64,000 nucleotides of DNA from Dysgonamonadaceae bacterium (GTDB lineage Bacteria; Bacteroidota; Bacteroidia; Bacteroidales; Dysgonomonadaceae). Under the pieces are notes generated by a model that made no database searches, was not told where the DNA came from, and saw only the letters and a list, made by a program, of their open reading frames with translations. Location of the stretch: contig JAISUH010000090.1 in assembly GCA_031272205.1 (NCBI GenBank), positions 1 to 64,000 of the forward strand. The letters run 5' to 3'. The translations under genes and the position numbers were made by a program. Shown here one piece after another: positions 9,718 through 18,340 of the stretch (position 1 is its first letter; every line of letters begins with the position of its first letter).

Positions 9718-9725
9718 CAAAGATA
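9718..9725 (-). promoter_or_regulatory. -7 promoter element for coaA
   Basis: On the minus strand the sequence reads TATCTTTG, a match to TAnnTTTG, 22 bases before the coaA ATG. A TTTG about 23 bases further upstream could be the -33 box. Confidence 0.6.
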
Positions 9726-9778
9726 CGACGTTGCAAAAAACAAGCCAACAAAAACCGAATTTATTGTTCGAGCATTGA

Positions 9779-9816
9779 AAAAAAGGAAAAATTCTTGTTT
9801 GAATTTTTCCTTTTTT
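9779..9816 (-). terminator. Rho-independent terminator after rplT
   Basis: A perfect 16-bp inverted repeat (9779-9794 with 9801-9816) with a 6-base loop has A-rich and T-rich flanks, so it ends in a U tract when transcribed from rplT. The stem is A/T rich with two G-C pairs and the final G-C in its centre. Confidence 0.85.
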
Positions 9817-9844
9817 CACGATTCCTTTTTGAGGAGTGTTTTTT

Positions 9845-10189
9845 CTACTTCACCTTATCTACAATCGCTTTGAAAGCTTCGGGATGGTTCATTGCCAAAT
9901 CGGCAAGGACTTTGCGGTTGATTTCGATTTCGTTTTTGTGCAAAGCGCCCATCAGACGCGAATAAGACAAGCCGTAAATACGGGCGGCGGCGTTGATACG
10001 CTGAATCCAGAGAGCGCGGAAATTGCGCTTTTTGTTCTTGCGGTCGCGGTAAGCATAGGTCAAACCCTTTTCCCAAGTGTTTTTCGCTACCGTCCACACA
10101 TTTTTGCGTGCGCCGTAATAACCCCTTGTTAATTTTAATACTTTTTTTCTGCGGTTGCGCGATGCAACATGATTGACTGACCTTGGCAT
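9845..10189 (-). CDS. rplT: 50S ribosomal protein L20
   Basis: A 114-residue basic protein matching L20 along its full length: [19 protein letters not shown], then [10 protein letters not shown], the central [19 protein letters not shown]-like helix ([18 protein letters not shown]) and [21 protein letters not shown]20 is an early 23S rRNA-binding assembly protein. It lies 109 bases downstream of rpmI on the same strand and ends in a strong hairpin terminator. In most bacteria infC precedes the pair, but it is absent here. Confidence 0.98.
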   Translation of the reverse strand: MPRSVNHVASRNRRKKVLKLTRGYYGARKNVWTVAKNTWEKGLTYAYRDRKNKKRNFRALWIQRINAAARIYGLSYSRLMGALHKNEIEINRKVLADLAMNHPEAFKAIVDKVK

Positions 10190-10298
10190 AATTGCTTTTT
10201 GTTTTTGAATGTTAGCGTCCCCGCCTGCGCGAGATTCTTTTGAGCATACATCCGGTTAATAAATCTGTTTCTGAAAAAACTCGCTCGAATGTGATTGA

Positions 10299-10496
10299 TT
10301 ATTTCAATCCCAATAATACTTTCACATTCTTTTCATCTACTTTGTGAACAAGACCCGTATGCGTGAGATTTCTCTTCTGCTTTTTGGTCTTTTTCGTCAA
10401 AATATGACTTTTAAAAGCGTGCTTCCTCTTGATTTTTCCTGATCCGGTAAGGGCGAACCTCTTTTTGGCACCGGAATTAGTCTTAATTTTTGGCAT
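10299..10496 (-). CDS. rpmI: 50S ribosomal protein L35
   Basis: A 65-residue protein with the L35 pattern [20 protein letters not shown] at the N-terminus, [20 protein letters not shown] in the middle and a short C-terminal helix. It is a component of the large ribosomal subunit. It is first in a two-gene unit with rplT. The upstream sequence has a promoter and a hairpin-bearing leader, and the next gene upstream is a surface lipoprotein rather than infC. Confidence 0.98.
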   Translation of the reverse strand: MPKIKTNSGAKKRFALTGSGKIKRKHAFKSHILTKKTKKQKRNLTHTGLVHKVDEKNVKVLLGLK

Positions 10497-10566
10497 TTTA
10501 CAGTCTTTTTTTATTGAATAATTGGATTAAAAATCCGCTCTTTTTCGAAAAGAGTTTGCAAAGATA
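10497..10566 (-). promoter_or_regulatory. Promoter and structured 5' leader of rpmI-rplT
   Basis: On the minus strand the -7 element TATCTTTG lies at 10566-10559. The approximately 55-base leader that follows can fold into two small hairpins: CTCTTTT pairing with AAAAGAG, then GGATT pairing with AATCC. A leader before L35-L20 would suit autogenous control by L20, which is known in other bacteria. Whether these hairpins bind L20 is not shown. Confidence 0.5.
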
Positions 10567-10656
10567 TACATTTTATTTTGAATTGCGAAGAAATTCTCGA
10601 AGGATTCTCAAAATATCTTGCATTTTTTTTCTTTCTCACCTTCGTACCTTCGCGCT

Positions 10657-12573
10657 TTACGGCATTTTTACGCAACGTACCGACTCTCCAATTCCGCGGG
10701 TGTCGCATATATCTGCTTCCACGATGTTATCGCTGTCAAAGTACAAGGCATACGATTGACCGCGGTCATTCGCATTGCCGGTATCGCCGACCGTACTGCT
10801 CCAATAGTAGCCGCCGCCGCCGACGTCATGGGTCTGGGGAATACCCCCGCAGAGCCGGTATCCGGCCGCGGGCAGGAACATCAGAGGGTTGGGGGCGGCG
10901 CTTTCGGTAAGGGGACTGTTACCGTTCTTGTAACCTTGGGCAGCAGCGTTCCACACCGAGGTCGCGTATAAAGCCCAGCCGTTCATTTTACCCATTACCC
11001 ATGTCGAGGCCGCCTTTCCGTCCGAAACGCGAACCCATACAAAACCCGCATTGTGGGCATAGACTGACGCGCTTGTAAGAGTAAAACGGTCGGAGGCTGT
11101 AGCGGATACCGAACCGTCGCTGTTTACAATCAAAGACCACTCGTATTGTGTAGGTACGCGGTAACCGGACGGGCAGGGATTGTTGATGTTCTGGCCGTTC
11201 GTGTAACTGATATTGGCCTGATTTGCAGGGCCACCACCATTGCCCCACATCGACGAATTATCTTTACTGGGGTTTACCCAATCGCCGGGGAGTGTCCGTA
11301 TATCATACACAAATTTGGTGTCGGTGAGCGGATTATAGGTTGCTTCGGTGTATGGGGTCGTGGTAAAGAAACTTGAGGCATCGGCCATCTCATCGCGGAG
11401 GGAATGTTTCACATCTTTGCGTCCCCATTGATAGCATCCGCCATAGACGCGGATATTTTTGTTATCGGTGTGCGGGTAGGCCATTTGCTGCTTGGGTGTG
11501 AGATCGGGGTCGCCGCCAAGGTTATAGGTCAGAAAGGTTAGGGTTGTCTTGCCATTATAGGTCGTACCTATCGGGATAACGGCTTCGTAGGACGCCCCCG
11601 TTTTTGTGGAAAATGGATAGTAATCGCCCTTACTGGCCTCTATGCGGGCAGTCAGCGTGTATTTGTAGCTCGGCAGCAGCGCCTTGACGAAAGTTACCGT
11701 GGGGCTGATGGATCTCAGTCCCGACGGAGCGTTCACCGTCAGATTTGTGAAGGCTATAGTAACGGGACTTTCTCCATTGGTAAACACGGGGCGTTGGTTG
11801 CTCGGAGTCGATGGTGCATTGGGCGCTGTCCACGAGAAGGTCTGCGCGGCAGCCGTCGCGCCCTTGGCAGGATTGGCATCGGCGGGCAACGCGAGTACGC
11901 CTTTGTATCCCGGCGTTACGGCAGCATGGGCCACGGTCGAGATATTATTGCCCGTCAGCGAAGCATCGGCAATAACCGTAAGCAGCGGGAAGCGGTGCTT
12001 AAAAATGATATTCACCATCGCCGCACCCGAACTCAGATTCACGCTTCCCACCCAATGAAGCAGGTCGTTTGACGGATCGACGGTAAGAGTCGTAGCCGGA
12101 GAACCTGCCGCACCGGGGTCAACCGTGGTATTGCAGGAATAGGCGGCTAATTTGTACTGCGCTTTCGGCAGTCCGGTGAGGGTTCCCGCCGTTCCCGCGG
12201 AAAACAGTTGTTCGGTAACGTAACTGCCGTCGGAATCTTTATAAACAACGATACGGTATTTGGTGTTAGCCGCCATCGGCGTAGTAGAGCGGGTAGCCGA
12301 CAGAGGGTCGGCCGACAGGGTACACACCAAGAAAAGGCCGTCGCCCAAGTCCTGCGTTACCGTTTCGGGATCTAAGGCCGCGCGTGTCATAAATTCCTCT
12401 CCGCCCTGCGCGATGCCACCCACAGTAAAGGTAATGCTTCCGGGGTTCAATGAAGCCCCATCACCGTCTTCCTCCGAGCAGGAGGCAAGACCATAAATCA
12501 ACGAGCCAACTAAGCAGCAAAGCCGCAAGCGGCGGTAATTTTCGCCCATAATTTGGAAAAATGTACTGTTCAT
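10657..12573 (-). CDS. FISUMP-domain lipoprotein with fimbrillin-like N-terminus
   Basis: A 638-residue predicted outer-surface lipoprotein. The signal ends with lipobox LASC at Cys32 (or Cys24 if translation starts at Met9, position 12549). Residues about 40-320 are beta-rich and resemble fimbrillin/BF2992-like surface proteins (for example FKHRFPLLTVIADASL). The C-terminal 280 residues carry the FISUMP pattern: GGCYQWGRKD, CPSGYRVPTQYEWSLI, FLPAAGYRLCGG, YYWSST and GESVRCVKMP. FISUMP domains occur in many copies in gut and rumen Bacteroidota and Fibrobacter; adhesion or polysaccharide contact is suspected but unproved. A 58-codon gene lies 58 bases upstream on the same strand. Confidence 0.88.
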   Translation of the reverse strand: MNSTFFQIMGENYRRLRLCCLVGSLIYGLASCSEEDGDGASLNPGSITFTVGGIAQGGEEFMTRAALDPETVTQDLGDGLFLVCTLSADPLSATRSTTPMAANTKYRIVVYKDSDGSYVTEQLFSAGTAGTLTGLPKAQYKLAAYSCNTTVDPGAAGSPATTLTVDPSNDLLHWVGSVNLSSGAAMVNIIFKHRFPLLTVIADASLTGNNISTVAHAAVTPGYKGVLALPADANPAKGATAAAQTFSWTAPNAPSTPSNQRPVFTNGESPVTIAFTNLTVNAPSGLRSISPTVTFVKALLPSYKYTLTARIEASKGDYYPFSTKTGASYEAVIPIGTTYNGKTTLTFLTYNLGGDPDLTPKQQMAYPHTDNKNIRVYGGCYQWGRKDVKHSLRDEMADASSFFTTTPYTEATYNPLTDTKFVYDIRTLPGDWVNPSKDNSSMWGNGGGPANQANISYTNGQNINNPCPSGYRVPTQYEWSLIVNSDGSVSATASDRFTLTSASVYAHNAGFVWVRVSDGKAASTWVMGKMNGWALYATSVWNAAAQGYKNGNSPLTESAAPNPLMFLPAAGYRLCGGIPQTHDVGGGGYYWSSTVGDTGNANDRGQSYALYFDSDNIVEADICDTRGIGESVRCVKMP

Positions 12574-12631
12574 AATCTTAAATTTTTAAATCTTTGAATT
12601 TCTAACTTCTAATTTCTAACTTCTACCTTTC

Positions 12632-12808
12632 TCAAAGTCCGTAAATCACATCGCTGTCCACGTTGCCTCCATCCTCAGGTTCTTCTATCAGAGGCTCGTT
12701 GTTAAAGTTGAGTGAAGCCGATAAGAAACCGCCTTCGAGTTCCACGTAAGTTACTCCGATAACCGGCGTTGCGTAAAGTTTGTTTCTTTCATTTGTTTCT
12801 TTGCTCAT
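12632..12808 (-). CDS. Small protein of 58 residues upstream of the FISUMP lipoprotein
   Basis: From ATG at 12808 the frame reads MSKETNERNKLYATPVIGV, then TYVELEGGFLSASLNFNN, then an acidic tail rich in Glu, Asp and Gly ending VDSDVIYGL before TGA at 12632. There is no signal peptide or membrane segment. A short Lys/Asn-rich head, a Y..P.I.V..VE.EG....S core and an acidic Gly/Asn/Asp tail form a pattern I associate with small genes beside fimbrillin or FISUMP lipoproteins in Bacteroidota. No function is known to me. The intact frame, sensible codon use and co-orientation favour a real gene. Confidence 0.62.
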   Translation of the reverse strand: MSKETNERNKLYATPVIGVTYVELEGGFLSASLNFNNEPLIEEPEDGGNVDSDVIYGL

Positions 12809-13348
12809 AAGTTCTTCTGTTTTTAAATGTTTAGTTCTTAGTTCTTAGCTTATTATACGAGTTTCCATTGCATTTTTCGCCGATTCGAAAACCGAAAAAA
12901 AACACGAACATGTATCAATTTGATTTTTTTTGAAGAGTACAGTTTTGTCGGTTTGAGCCGACGAAAAAAATTCAAGTCTATCTCTGGCTTTTCAATTTTA
13001 TTTCATTCGTCAAAAATAAGGGCTTTTTTTAAGGTTTGTATGGCAAAAACCGAAAAAAAAATCCACATTTCTGACACACAAGCACAATTTGTTTGGCTAT
13101 TTTTGCAACACTTTTGCGGAAAATTTTCAAATTGTGGATTTTTTTGCAACAAAACAGCCTGTTCGCCCAAAAAAGTTGCAATTTGCGCAACTTTTAACGC
13201 TAACGGGGGAAAACCGAGCATTGAAAAAATCACGAAACACGAAACAACATTCGACGGCTGTTAACCGAGAATCGGATTTTTTCATGTTTTATCGATTTTT
13301 TTTCCTATTTTTACCACCGATTATAAAACAGCCCCATAAGATCTGCCG
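12809..13348. other. 540-base intergenic region, AT-rich with inverted repeats, no convincing gene
   Basis: The stretch separates the divergent small gene and the antiporter gene. Short open frames exist, but they are low in complexity, overlap one another and begin without any sensible start context. Visible structure includes short GTTCTTA-type direct repeats near 12831-12848, a perfect 13-bp inverted repeat (13055-13067 with 13133-13145) and a hairpin at 13171-13195. The promoter of the antiporter is presumably in the right-hand end, but I cannot place it. Confidence 0.6.
13098..13195 (+). ncRNA. Possible small RNA: -7 element followed by a hairpin terminator
   Basis: TATTTTTG at 13098-13105 matches the -7 consensus. 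About 70 bases on, AAAAGTTGC (13171-13179) pairs perfectly with GCAACTTTT (13187-13195) over a 7-base loop and ends in T residues, like a weak terminator. No -33 box is evident. An approximately 85-base transcript is conceivable; the evidence is thin. Confidence 0.22.
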
Positions 13349-15421
13349 ATGAATCATTATCTGAACGACTTGTTGCATGAGTTTTCCACGCCTTTCAGCA
13401 ATCCGGTGCTTATTTTCACCGTGTTGCTCTCTATTGTGCTGGCGGTTCCGATTATGCTGCGGCGAATCAATGTGCCGGGCATTATCGGACTGATTGTGGC
13501 GGGAGTGATTATCGGCCCGCACGGTTTGAATATAGTGGACAACGCGAACGCCGGAGTGGAAATGTTCTCCACCATCGGGCTGCTCTACATTATGTTTATT
13601 GTGGGGTTGGAACTCGATTTGAAAGAGTTTGCCGAGAACAAGAACAAGAGTCTGATATTCGGCCTTTTCACGTTTCTTTGCCCTTTCATCCTCAGCTATC
13701 CCATTTGTCGGTATTTTTTGGAGTACAGCCACTTCACGAGCCTTATCATCGCCGATATGCTTGCGGCACACACACTCGTTACATATCCTATTATCAGCCG
13801 ATTGGGCGTTTCAAAAAATCAAGCCGTAGCCGTTACCATCGGCGGCACCATTTTGGTGGATACCACCGTATTTGTATTTTTCGCGCTTGCTCAGTCAAAC
13901 AATCGGGGAAGTCTCGAATTTTCGTATCTTATCAAGTTAGCTGCGTCCCTTGTCGTCTTTTCGTTCATCGTTTTCTTTGTCGTCCCGCGCATAGCCAAAT
14001 GGTTTTTCCAAAAAACCGAAAGCGAGAGGTATTCCACGTTTATTTTCACCTTGTTGATTGTCTTTCTCTGCGGTTTTTTGGCCAGCTTGAGCGGTATAGA
14101 GCCCATTATTGGCGCATTTGCCGCGGGATTGACCCTGAACCATCTGATTCCACATTCATCGGCATTGATGAACCGCATCGAGTTTTTCGGAAACGCGCTG
14201 TTTATCCCCATCTTCCTCATCTCGGTGGGGATGCTTGTGGATGTTTCCATCGTGTTCAACGGGACACGAACGCTTGTGGTAGCGCTGACCTTGTCTTCCA
14301 TCGCACTTTTAGGAAAATGGTTAGCCGCATTTTTCACGCAGATTACGTTTAAATACAGCCGGACACAGGGCAATCTGATTTTCGGGTTGAGCGGTTCGCG
14401 TGCAGCGGCCACGCTCGCGATCGTCATTATCGCCTACAAAGAGCATTTGGTAGGCGAACACGTGCTCAACGGCGCTATCATCCTCATTCTGATTACCTGC
14501 ATTGTGGCTTCGTTTGTAACACAAAAATCGGCAAGGAAAATCGCTATCAGCGAAGAAAACACCCCTTTACCCTCTTCGACAACAGGGCATCTTGCGCAGG
14601 AAAGAATACTTGTCCCGATAGCCAATCCGTCCCATATCGGGTTTCACGTAGAGTTGGCTCTACTGTTGAAAAACAAAAAATCGGAAAATCCCATCTCGTT
14701 GCTTGGAGTAATGCCTAATAATAAAGAGGCTGAACGAAACATCATCGGTTTCCGCAAAAAATTGCAAGAATTTGTGAACACGGCCACAGCAGCAGACGTA
14801 CAAGTGGAAATCATCACGGCCATCGACCATAATCCTGCCGGCGGCATCATCCGCATCGCCCGCGAAACCATGTCGGATATCGTCATTCTGGGATGGCCCG
14901 GCAAAGTGGGGATGATCGAACGGCTGCTGGGCGAAACGTCAGAGTCTATTATCAAGAATATGGACAAAAATCTCTTTGTTTGCCACCTCGAACATAAACT
15001 GAACACCCACAAACGCATCGTAGTCGTTTCGCCCCCGTTAGCTGAAAAAGAGGGCGGATTTGAGTTGTGGGTAAACAAAATCATCAAATTGTCGAGCGAA
15101 TTGTCGTTGCCCGTATTGCATTTGGGACATCCCGATACCAATAAAGCCATTGGGGCGACGCGGAAAAACGGAAGCCCATTTTCTTTCGTTCCTTTCGACA
15201 ATTGGATTAATCCACTGACCTGCAAAGATTTCATAAAGAAGGACGATATAATCATTCTCGTATCGGCACATGCGGGATACATTTCCCATATATCGGTGTT
15301 AGACAACCTCCCGACACGGTTTGAACGCCTCTTTCCCAATTACAGCCGCATCGTGATTTATCCGAAACAACATCTTCCCGACGTTTTGTTAGAGAGCGAC
15401 GACTACATTTTTGTACCCTGA
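13349..15421 (+). CDS. Kef/CPA2-type cation:proton antiporter with C-terminal UspA-like region
   Basis: A 690-residue protein. Residues about 20-400 form some 12 hydrophobic segments of the Na+/H+ exchanger (CPA2) fold. Typical features are the glycine-rich GIIGLIVAGVIIGPHGL, LYIMFIVGLELDL, and GIEPIIGAFAAGLTLNHL, whose acidic residues belong to the transport path. From about residue 415 the protein is soluble and reads like tandem universal-stress-protein domains (ERILVPIANPSH, then VVVSPPLAE). No RCK/TrkA-N Rossmann domain is visible, unlike KefB/KefC. A role in cation or pH homeostasis in the inner membrane is inferred. The GH10-like lipoprotein starts 16 bases after the stop. Confidence 0.9.
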   Translation: MNHYLNDLLHEFSTPFSNPVLIFTVLLSIVLAVPIMLRRINVPGIIGLIVAGVIIGPHGLNIVDNANAGVEMFSTIGLLYIMFIVGLELDLKEFAENKNKSLIFGLFTFLCPFILSYPICRYFLEYSHFTSLIIADMLAAHTLVTYPIISRLGVSKNQAVAVTIGGTILVDTTVFVFFALAQSNNRGSLEFSYLIKLAASLVVFSFIVFFVVPRIAKWFFQKTESERYSTFIFTLLIVFLCGFLASLSGIEPIIGAFAAGLTLNHLIPHSSALMNRIEFFGNALFIPIFLISVGMLVDVSIVFNGTRTLVVALTLSSIALLGKWLAAFFTQITFKYSRTQGNLIFGLSGSRAAATLAIVIIAYKEHLVGEHVLNGAIILILITCIVASFVTQKSARKIAISEENTPLPSSTTGHLAQERILVPIANPSHIGFHVELALLLKNKKSENPISLLGVMPNNKEAERNIIGFRKKLQEFVNTATAADVQVEIITAIDHNPAGGIIRIARETMSDIVILGWPGKVGMIERLLGETSESIIKNMDKNLFVCHLEHKLNTHKRIVVVSPPLAEKEGGFELWVNKIIKLSSELSLPVLHLGHPDTNKAIGATRKNGSPFSFVPFDNWINPLTCKDFIKKDDIIILVSAHAGYISHISVLDNLPTRFERLFPNYSRIVIYPKQHLPDVLLESDDYIFVP

Positions 15422-15437
15422 TTTGAAAATATAAAAC

Positions 15438-16991
15438 ATGATCACCGATATGATTACGAATTGGAAAAAACTTTTTTATCCCCTTTCTCTCATTATCTCG
15501 ATGGCTTTATTGCCGAGTTGCGGTTCTTCGAAATACACATCGCTAACACGCGTCCCCGACCCCACGCCCAAACGCGAATTTCGTGGCGCGTGGGTGCAAA
15601 CCGTCGGTCAGTCGCGTTACCGTCAGATGAACAGCGCAGAAATGAAAAATTATTTCTCGGAAATGGTGCGCAAATTCGACGAAGCAGGCATCAACGCGCT
15701 GATTTTCCAGATACGTCCCGAAGCCGACGCTTTTTATAAATCAAGCCTCGAACCATGGAGCCGCTTCCTGACCGGAAGTCAGGGGCTTGCACCCAACGAC
15801 CCGTCGTTTGACCCGCTGACTTACCTCATCGACGAGTGCCACAAGCGCGGCATGGAATTGCACGCATGGATGAATCCTTACCGCGTGAAAACCGATGTGA
15901 GCATCACGCTGGCGCCGCAGCACATCTATTGGAAGTATCCCGAACGCTTCCTTCAATACGGCAGCCAGCTCTATTTCGACCCCGGACTACCCGAAAACAG
16001 AGGGTTTATCTGCGACGTGGTGCGCGACATCGTGTCGCGTTATGACGTGGACGCTATCCACATGGACGATTATTTTTACCCCTACCCCATCGCCGGAACC
16101 CCTTTCCCCGACGACAACAGTTTTGCAACATACTCCGCATCGCAAGGCTTTGCGGCGAATCAACGCGACGACTGGCGGCGCAATAATGTGAACCTGCTCA
16201 TCCAACAAATCAAATACGCCATTGCCGGAACAAAACCATGGGTGCGCTTCGGCATCAGTCCTTTCGGTATCTACCGGAACAAACGCAGCACTCCCGACGG
16301 TTCGGGCAGCGAAACCTCAGGCTTGCAAAATTACGACGACCTGTACGCCGATATTAAGCTTTGGGTGGAAAAGGGATGGATCGACTATACCCTGCCGCAA
16401 CTCTATTGGGAAACAGGGCACAAAGCAGCCGACTACACCACACTGCTCAAATGGTGGAACGCCAATAATTACCGGAAGCCGCTGTACATCGGACAGGATT
16501 TGAAACGTAGCATCGACAAGAACGAATTGTGGGAAAAAATCCGACAGTCGCGCAACATGACCTTTGTTAACGGCAACTGTTACTGGTACGGATACCAAAT
16601 TCTCGACAACTTCGAAGGTGTGGCCGACATGATGAGAAACGACCTTCACCGCACAAAAGCGCTGATTCCCGCCTACGAAAACATGTCTGTCAAACGGCCG
16701 AAAGCCGTTAAGAAGGCCAAGGAGATTTTTACGGAAGACATGCACTTCCTGACCTGGGAATCGGACAGGCAAAACGGAAACCCCGAGTCGGCGCACTATT
16801 TTGTCGTTTACCGTTTCCACAAAGGAGAAACCGTGGACATCAACCGTTCGGAAAACATCATAGCGGTAACGCCCGACAACTTTTTTGTTCTTCCATACGA
16901 AGGCGGCAACCGGACTTACACTTACGCGGTAACAGCTTTGGACGCTTTTAAAAACGAATCGAAAGAGAAGAAAATAAAAGTAAAATTATAA
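15438..16991 (+). CDS. Glycoside hydrolase family 10-like (GHL10/DUF187) lipoprotein
   Basis: A 517-residue lipoprotein with signal LSLIISMALLPSC (Cys28). The TIM-barrel core is of the GHL10 type found in YngK-like proteins: EFRGAWVQTVGQSRY, INALIFQIRPEADAFY, HAWMNPYRV, DAIHMDDYFYPYP and WIDYTLPQLYWE. The C-terminal 90 residues look like a fibronectin-III/Ig module (HYFVVYRFHKGE, TYTYAVTALDAFKNES). Family members are suspected glycosidases acting on cell-wall or host glycans, but most are untested. The spacing to the upstream antiporter (16 bases) suggests one transcript. It converges with the lytic transglycosylase, leaving only 2 bases between the stops. Confidence 0.9.
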   Translation: MITDMITNWKKLFYPLSLIISMALLPSCGSSKYTSLTRVPDPTPKREFRGAWVQTVGQSRYRQMNSAEMKNYFSEMVRKFDEAGINALIFQIRPEADAFYKSSLEPWSRFLTGSQGLAPNDPSFDPLTYLIDECHKRGMELHAWMNPYRVKTDVSITLAPQHIYWKYPERFLQYGSQLYFDPGLPENRGFICDVVRDIVSRYDVDAIHMDDYFYPYPIAGTPFPDDNSFATYSASQGFAANQRDDWRRNNVNLLIQQIKYAIAGTKPWVRFGISPFGIYRNKRSTPDGSGSETSGLQNYDDLYADIKLWVEKGWIDYTLPQLYWETGHKAADYTTLLKWWNANNYRKPLYIGQDLKRSIDKNELWEKIRQSRNMTFVNGNCYWYGYQILDNFEGVADMMRNDLHRTKALIPAYENMSVKRPKAVKKAKEIFTEDMHFLTWESDRQNGNPESAHYFVVYRFHKGETVDINRSENIIAVTPDNFFVLPYEGGNRTYTYAVTALDAFKNESKEKKIKVKL

Positions 16992-16993
16992 CG

Positions 16994-17962
16994 TCATTTT
17001 GTAACCCATCTTTCGTCGTGCACCTTTATTTTCTCTCCTTTGCGGTAATAAAGGTCATCTTTCTTGGGGATGAGAAGGGTGTAGCTTTTTCCGGTTTTAT
17101 TGGTCAGTTTGCGGTCGCGGAGCCAAGAGTTGAAATCTTTTAGCTGGGCGTAAGTTATGCCGTGCTGCCGGGCAAACGTAGCCAGATCGGGAATCGCATC
17201 CGATATTTCAACTTTCTTAAATTCAATGGGTTTATACAATTGGTCGGGACGGATAATGAAACCGTACTTCTGTGGATTTTCGAAAATCAACTTTGCCGCA
17301 AGCATCCGAAAATAGTATCGCGAAGTTTCTTCCACTAACCAGAGGTCGAGGGCATCATCGACATTCTGCTTTTCGAGCTCGGTAGAAATCCGCCCTTGTC
17401 CGCCGTTATACGAAAGCGCCGAGGCGCTCCACGAACCGTATTTATTGTAAGACCCGCGCAGGTATCGGCAAGCGGCAAGGGTCGATTTCTCCATATCAAA
17501 GCGTTCATCTACTTCCGTCCCCACTTCCAAACCGTATTGCGGCGCCGAACTCGCCATAAACTGCCACAAACCCGCCGCACGAGCAGGCGATAAAGCGCGG
17601 GAATCGAGACTGCTCTCGATAACGGCAAGGTATTTCAAATCATCCGGCAATCCCTGTTTTTTCAGGATAGGCTCGATAATCGGGAAAATGCGGTTTGCCC
17701 GCTTGAACAGGAGCAGGGTCGTGGAATGAAAATACGTAAAGCTGTTCAGCTCCCGGTCCATCCTCTCGTGAAAATCGTAGCGGTCAAAGGTGATTTTTTC
17801 TCCCGCGAAAACCATTTCTTCCGGCACATCCACCGAAGCGGTCATCGCCATCACAAGCGGGCGACCGTTTTCCTCTTCTTCAATTTTATGGCTCGATAAA
17901 AACACGACCACAACGGTTGTCGCGATAAAAATCAGCAAGGTAAAAAGAATGTATTTTTTCAT
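16994..17962 (-). CDS. Membrane-anchored lytic transglycosylase (MltD-like)
   Basis: A 322-residue protein starting at ATG 17962 (a TTG two codons upstream is less likely). One N-terminal membrane segment (YILFTLLIFIATTVVVVFL) anchors it facing the periplasm. The SLT/goose-lysozyme domain has the catalytic Glu in LAVIESSLD (about residue 115), then SPARAAGLWQFM and ALSYNGGQGRI. A C-terminal LysM-like motif (ARQHGITYAQLKDFN, then YTLLIPKKDD) probably binds peptidoglycan. Such enzymes cut the MurNAc-GlcNAc bond to give 1,6-anhydro ends during wall turnover. It is transcribed alone. Confidence 0.94.
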   Translation of the reverse strand: MKKYILFTLLIFIATTVVVVFLSSHKIEEEENGRPLVMAMTASVDVPEEMVFAGEKITFDRYDFHERMDRELNSFTYFHSTTLLLFKRANRIFPIIEPILKKQGLPDDLKYLAVIESSLDSRALSPARAAGLWQFMASSAPQYGLEVGTEVDERFDMEKSTLAACRYLRGSYNKYGSWSASALSYNGGQGRISTELEKQNVDDALDLWLVEETSRYYFRMLAAKLIFENPQKYGFIIRPDQLYKPIEFKKVEISDAIPDLATFARQHGITYAQLKDFNSWLRDRKLTNKTGKSYTLLIPKKDDLYYRKGEKIKVHDERWVTK

Positions 17963-18340
17963 TTTCAAATTCTTTTAAGGATTTCCGGCTTTCAAATGTA
18001 GGTATTTTTCCGCAAAAGAAAAAATTCTTGACAGCAAAATCAGGGCAAAGGGGCGGACGGCGGCGCTTTGTGGCTACGAAGGGCGCTTTGATAGATAAGG
18101 GTTTCCCTTCTTAATTCTTAATTCTTAATTCTTAATTCTCAACTACCCCCCCCTTTTTCGTGCATTCGCGCATTCATATCTTCACGGCAAAATAATCGAA
18201 ATTTGAATGTTGCCCCAATGTTAAAGGATGTCGGCGGGGAAAAATACGTTGAATATTGTTATCTTTGTCGTCTGTTTTACCGAAGTAACAAGCGTTGTCT
18301 TTCAGCGCCTGAAACATTCAAAAAAAATACTTCAAAAAAA
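17963..18340. other. 378-base divergent spacer with short repeats
   Basis: This spacer lies between the divergent transglycosylase and methyltransferase genes. It holds a tandem TTAATTC-type repeat at about 18111-18138, a run of eight C at 18146-18153 and a -7 promoter element at 18260-18267. No gene is convincing. The methyltransferase frame is open back to 18203, but that part lies upstream of the promoter element and does not resemble the family. Confidence 0.65.
18260..18267 (+). promoter_or_regulatory. -7 promoter element for the RlmL-like methyltransferase
   Basis: TATCTTTG matches TAnnTTTG, 73 bases before ATG 18341. It supports the start at 18341, because the open frame further upstream would not be transcribed from here. 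Confidence 0.55.

Noticed and set aside
12920-13352. Overlapping open frames in the AT-rich spacer before the antiporter gene
   Set aside because: They are low in complexity, rich in Phe and Lys from A/T runs, lie on both strands at once and have no start context.
18203-18340. Upstream extension of the RlmL-like methyltransferase
   Set aside because: The 46 extra residues do not resemble the family and lie around or upstream of the -7 element at 18260-18267.
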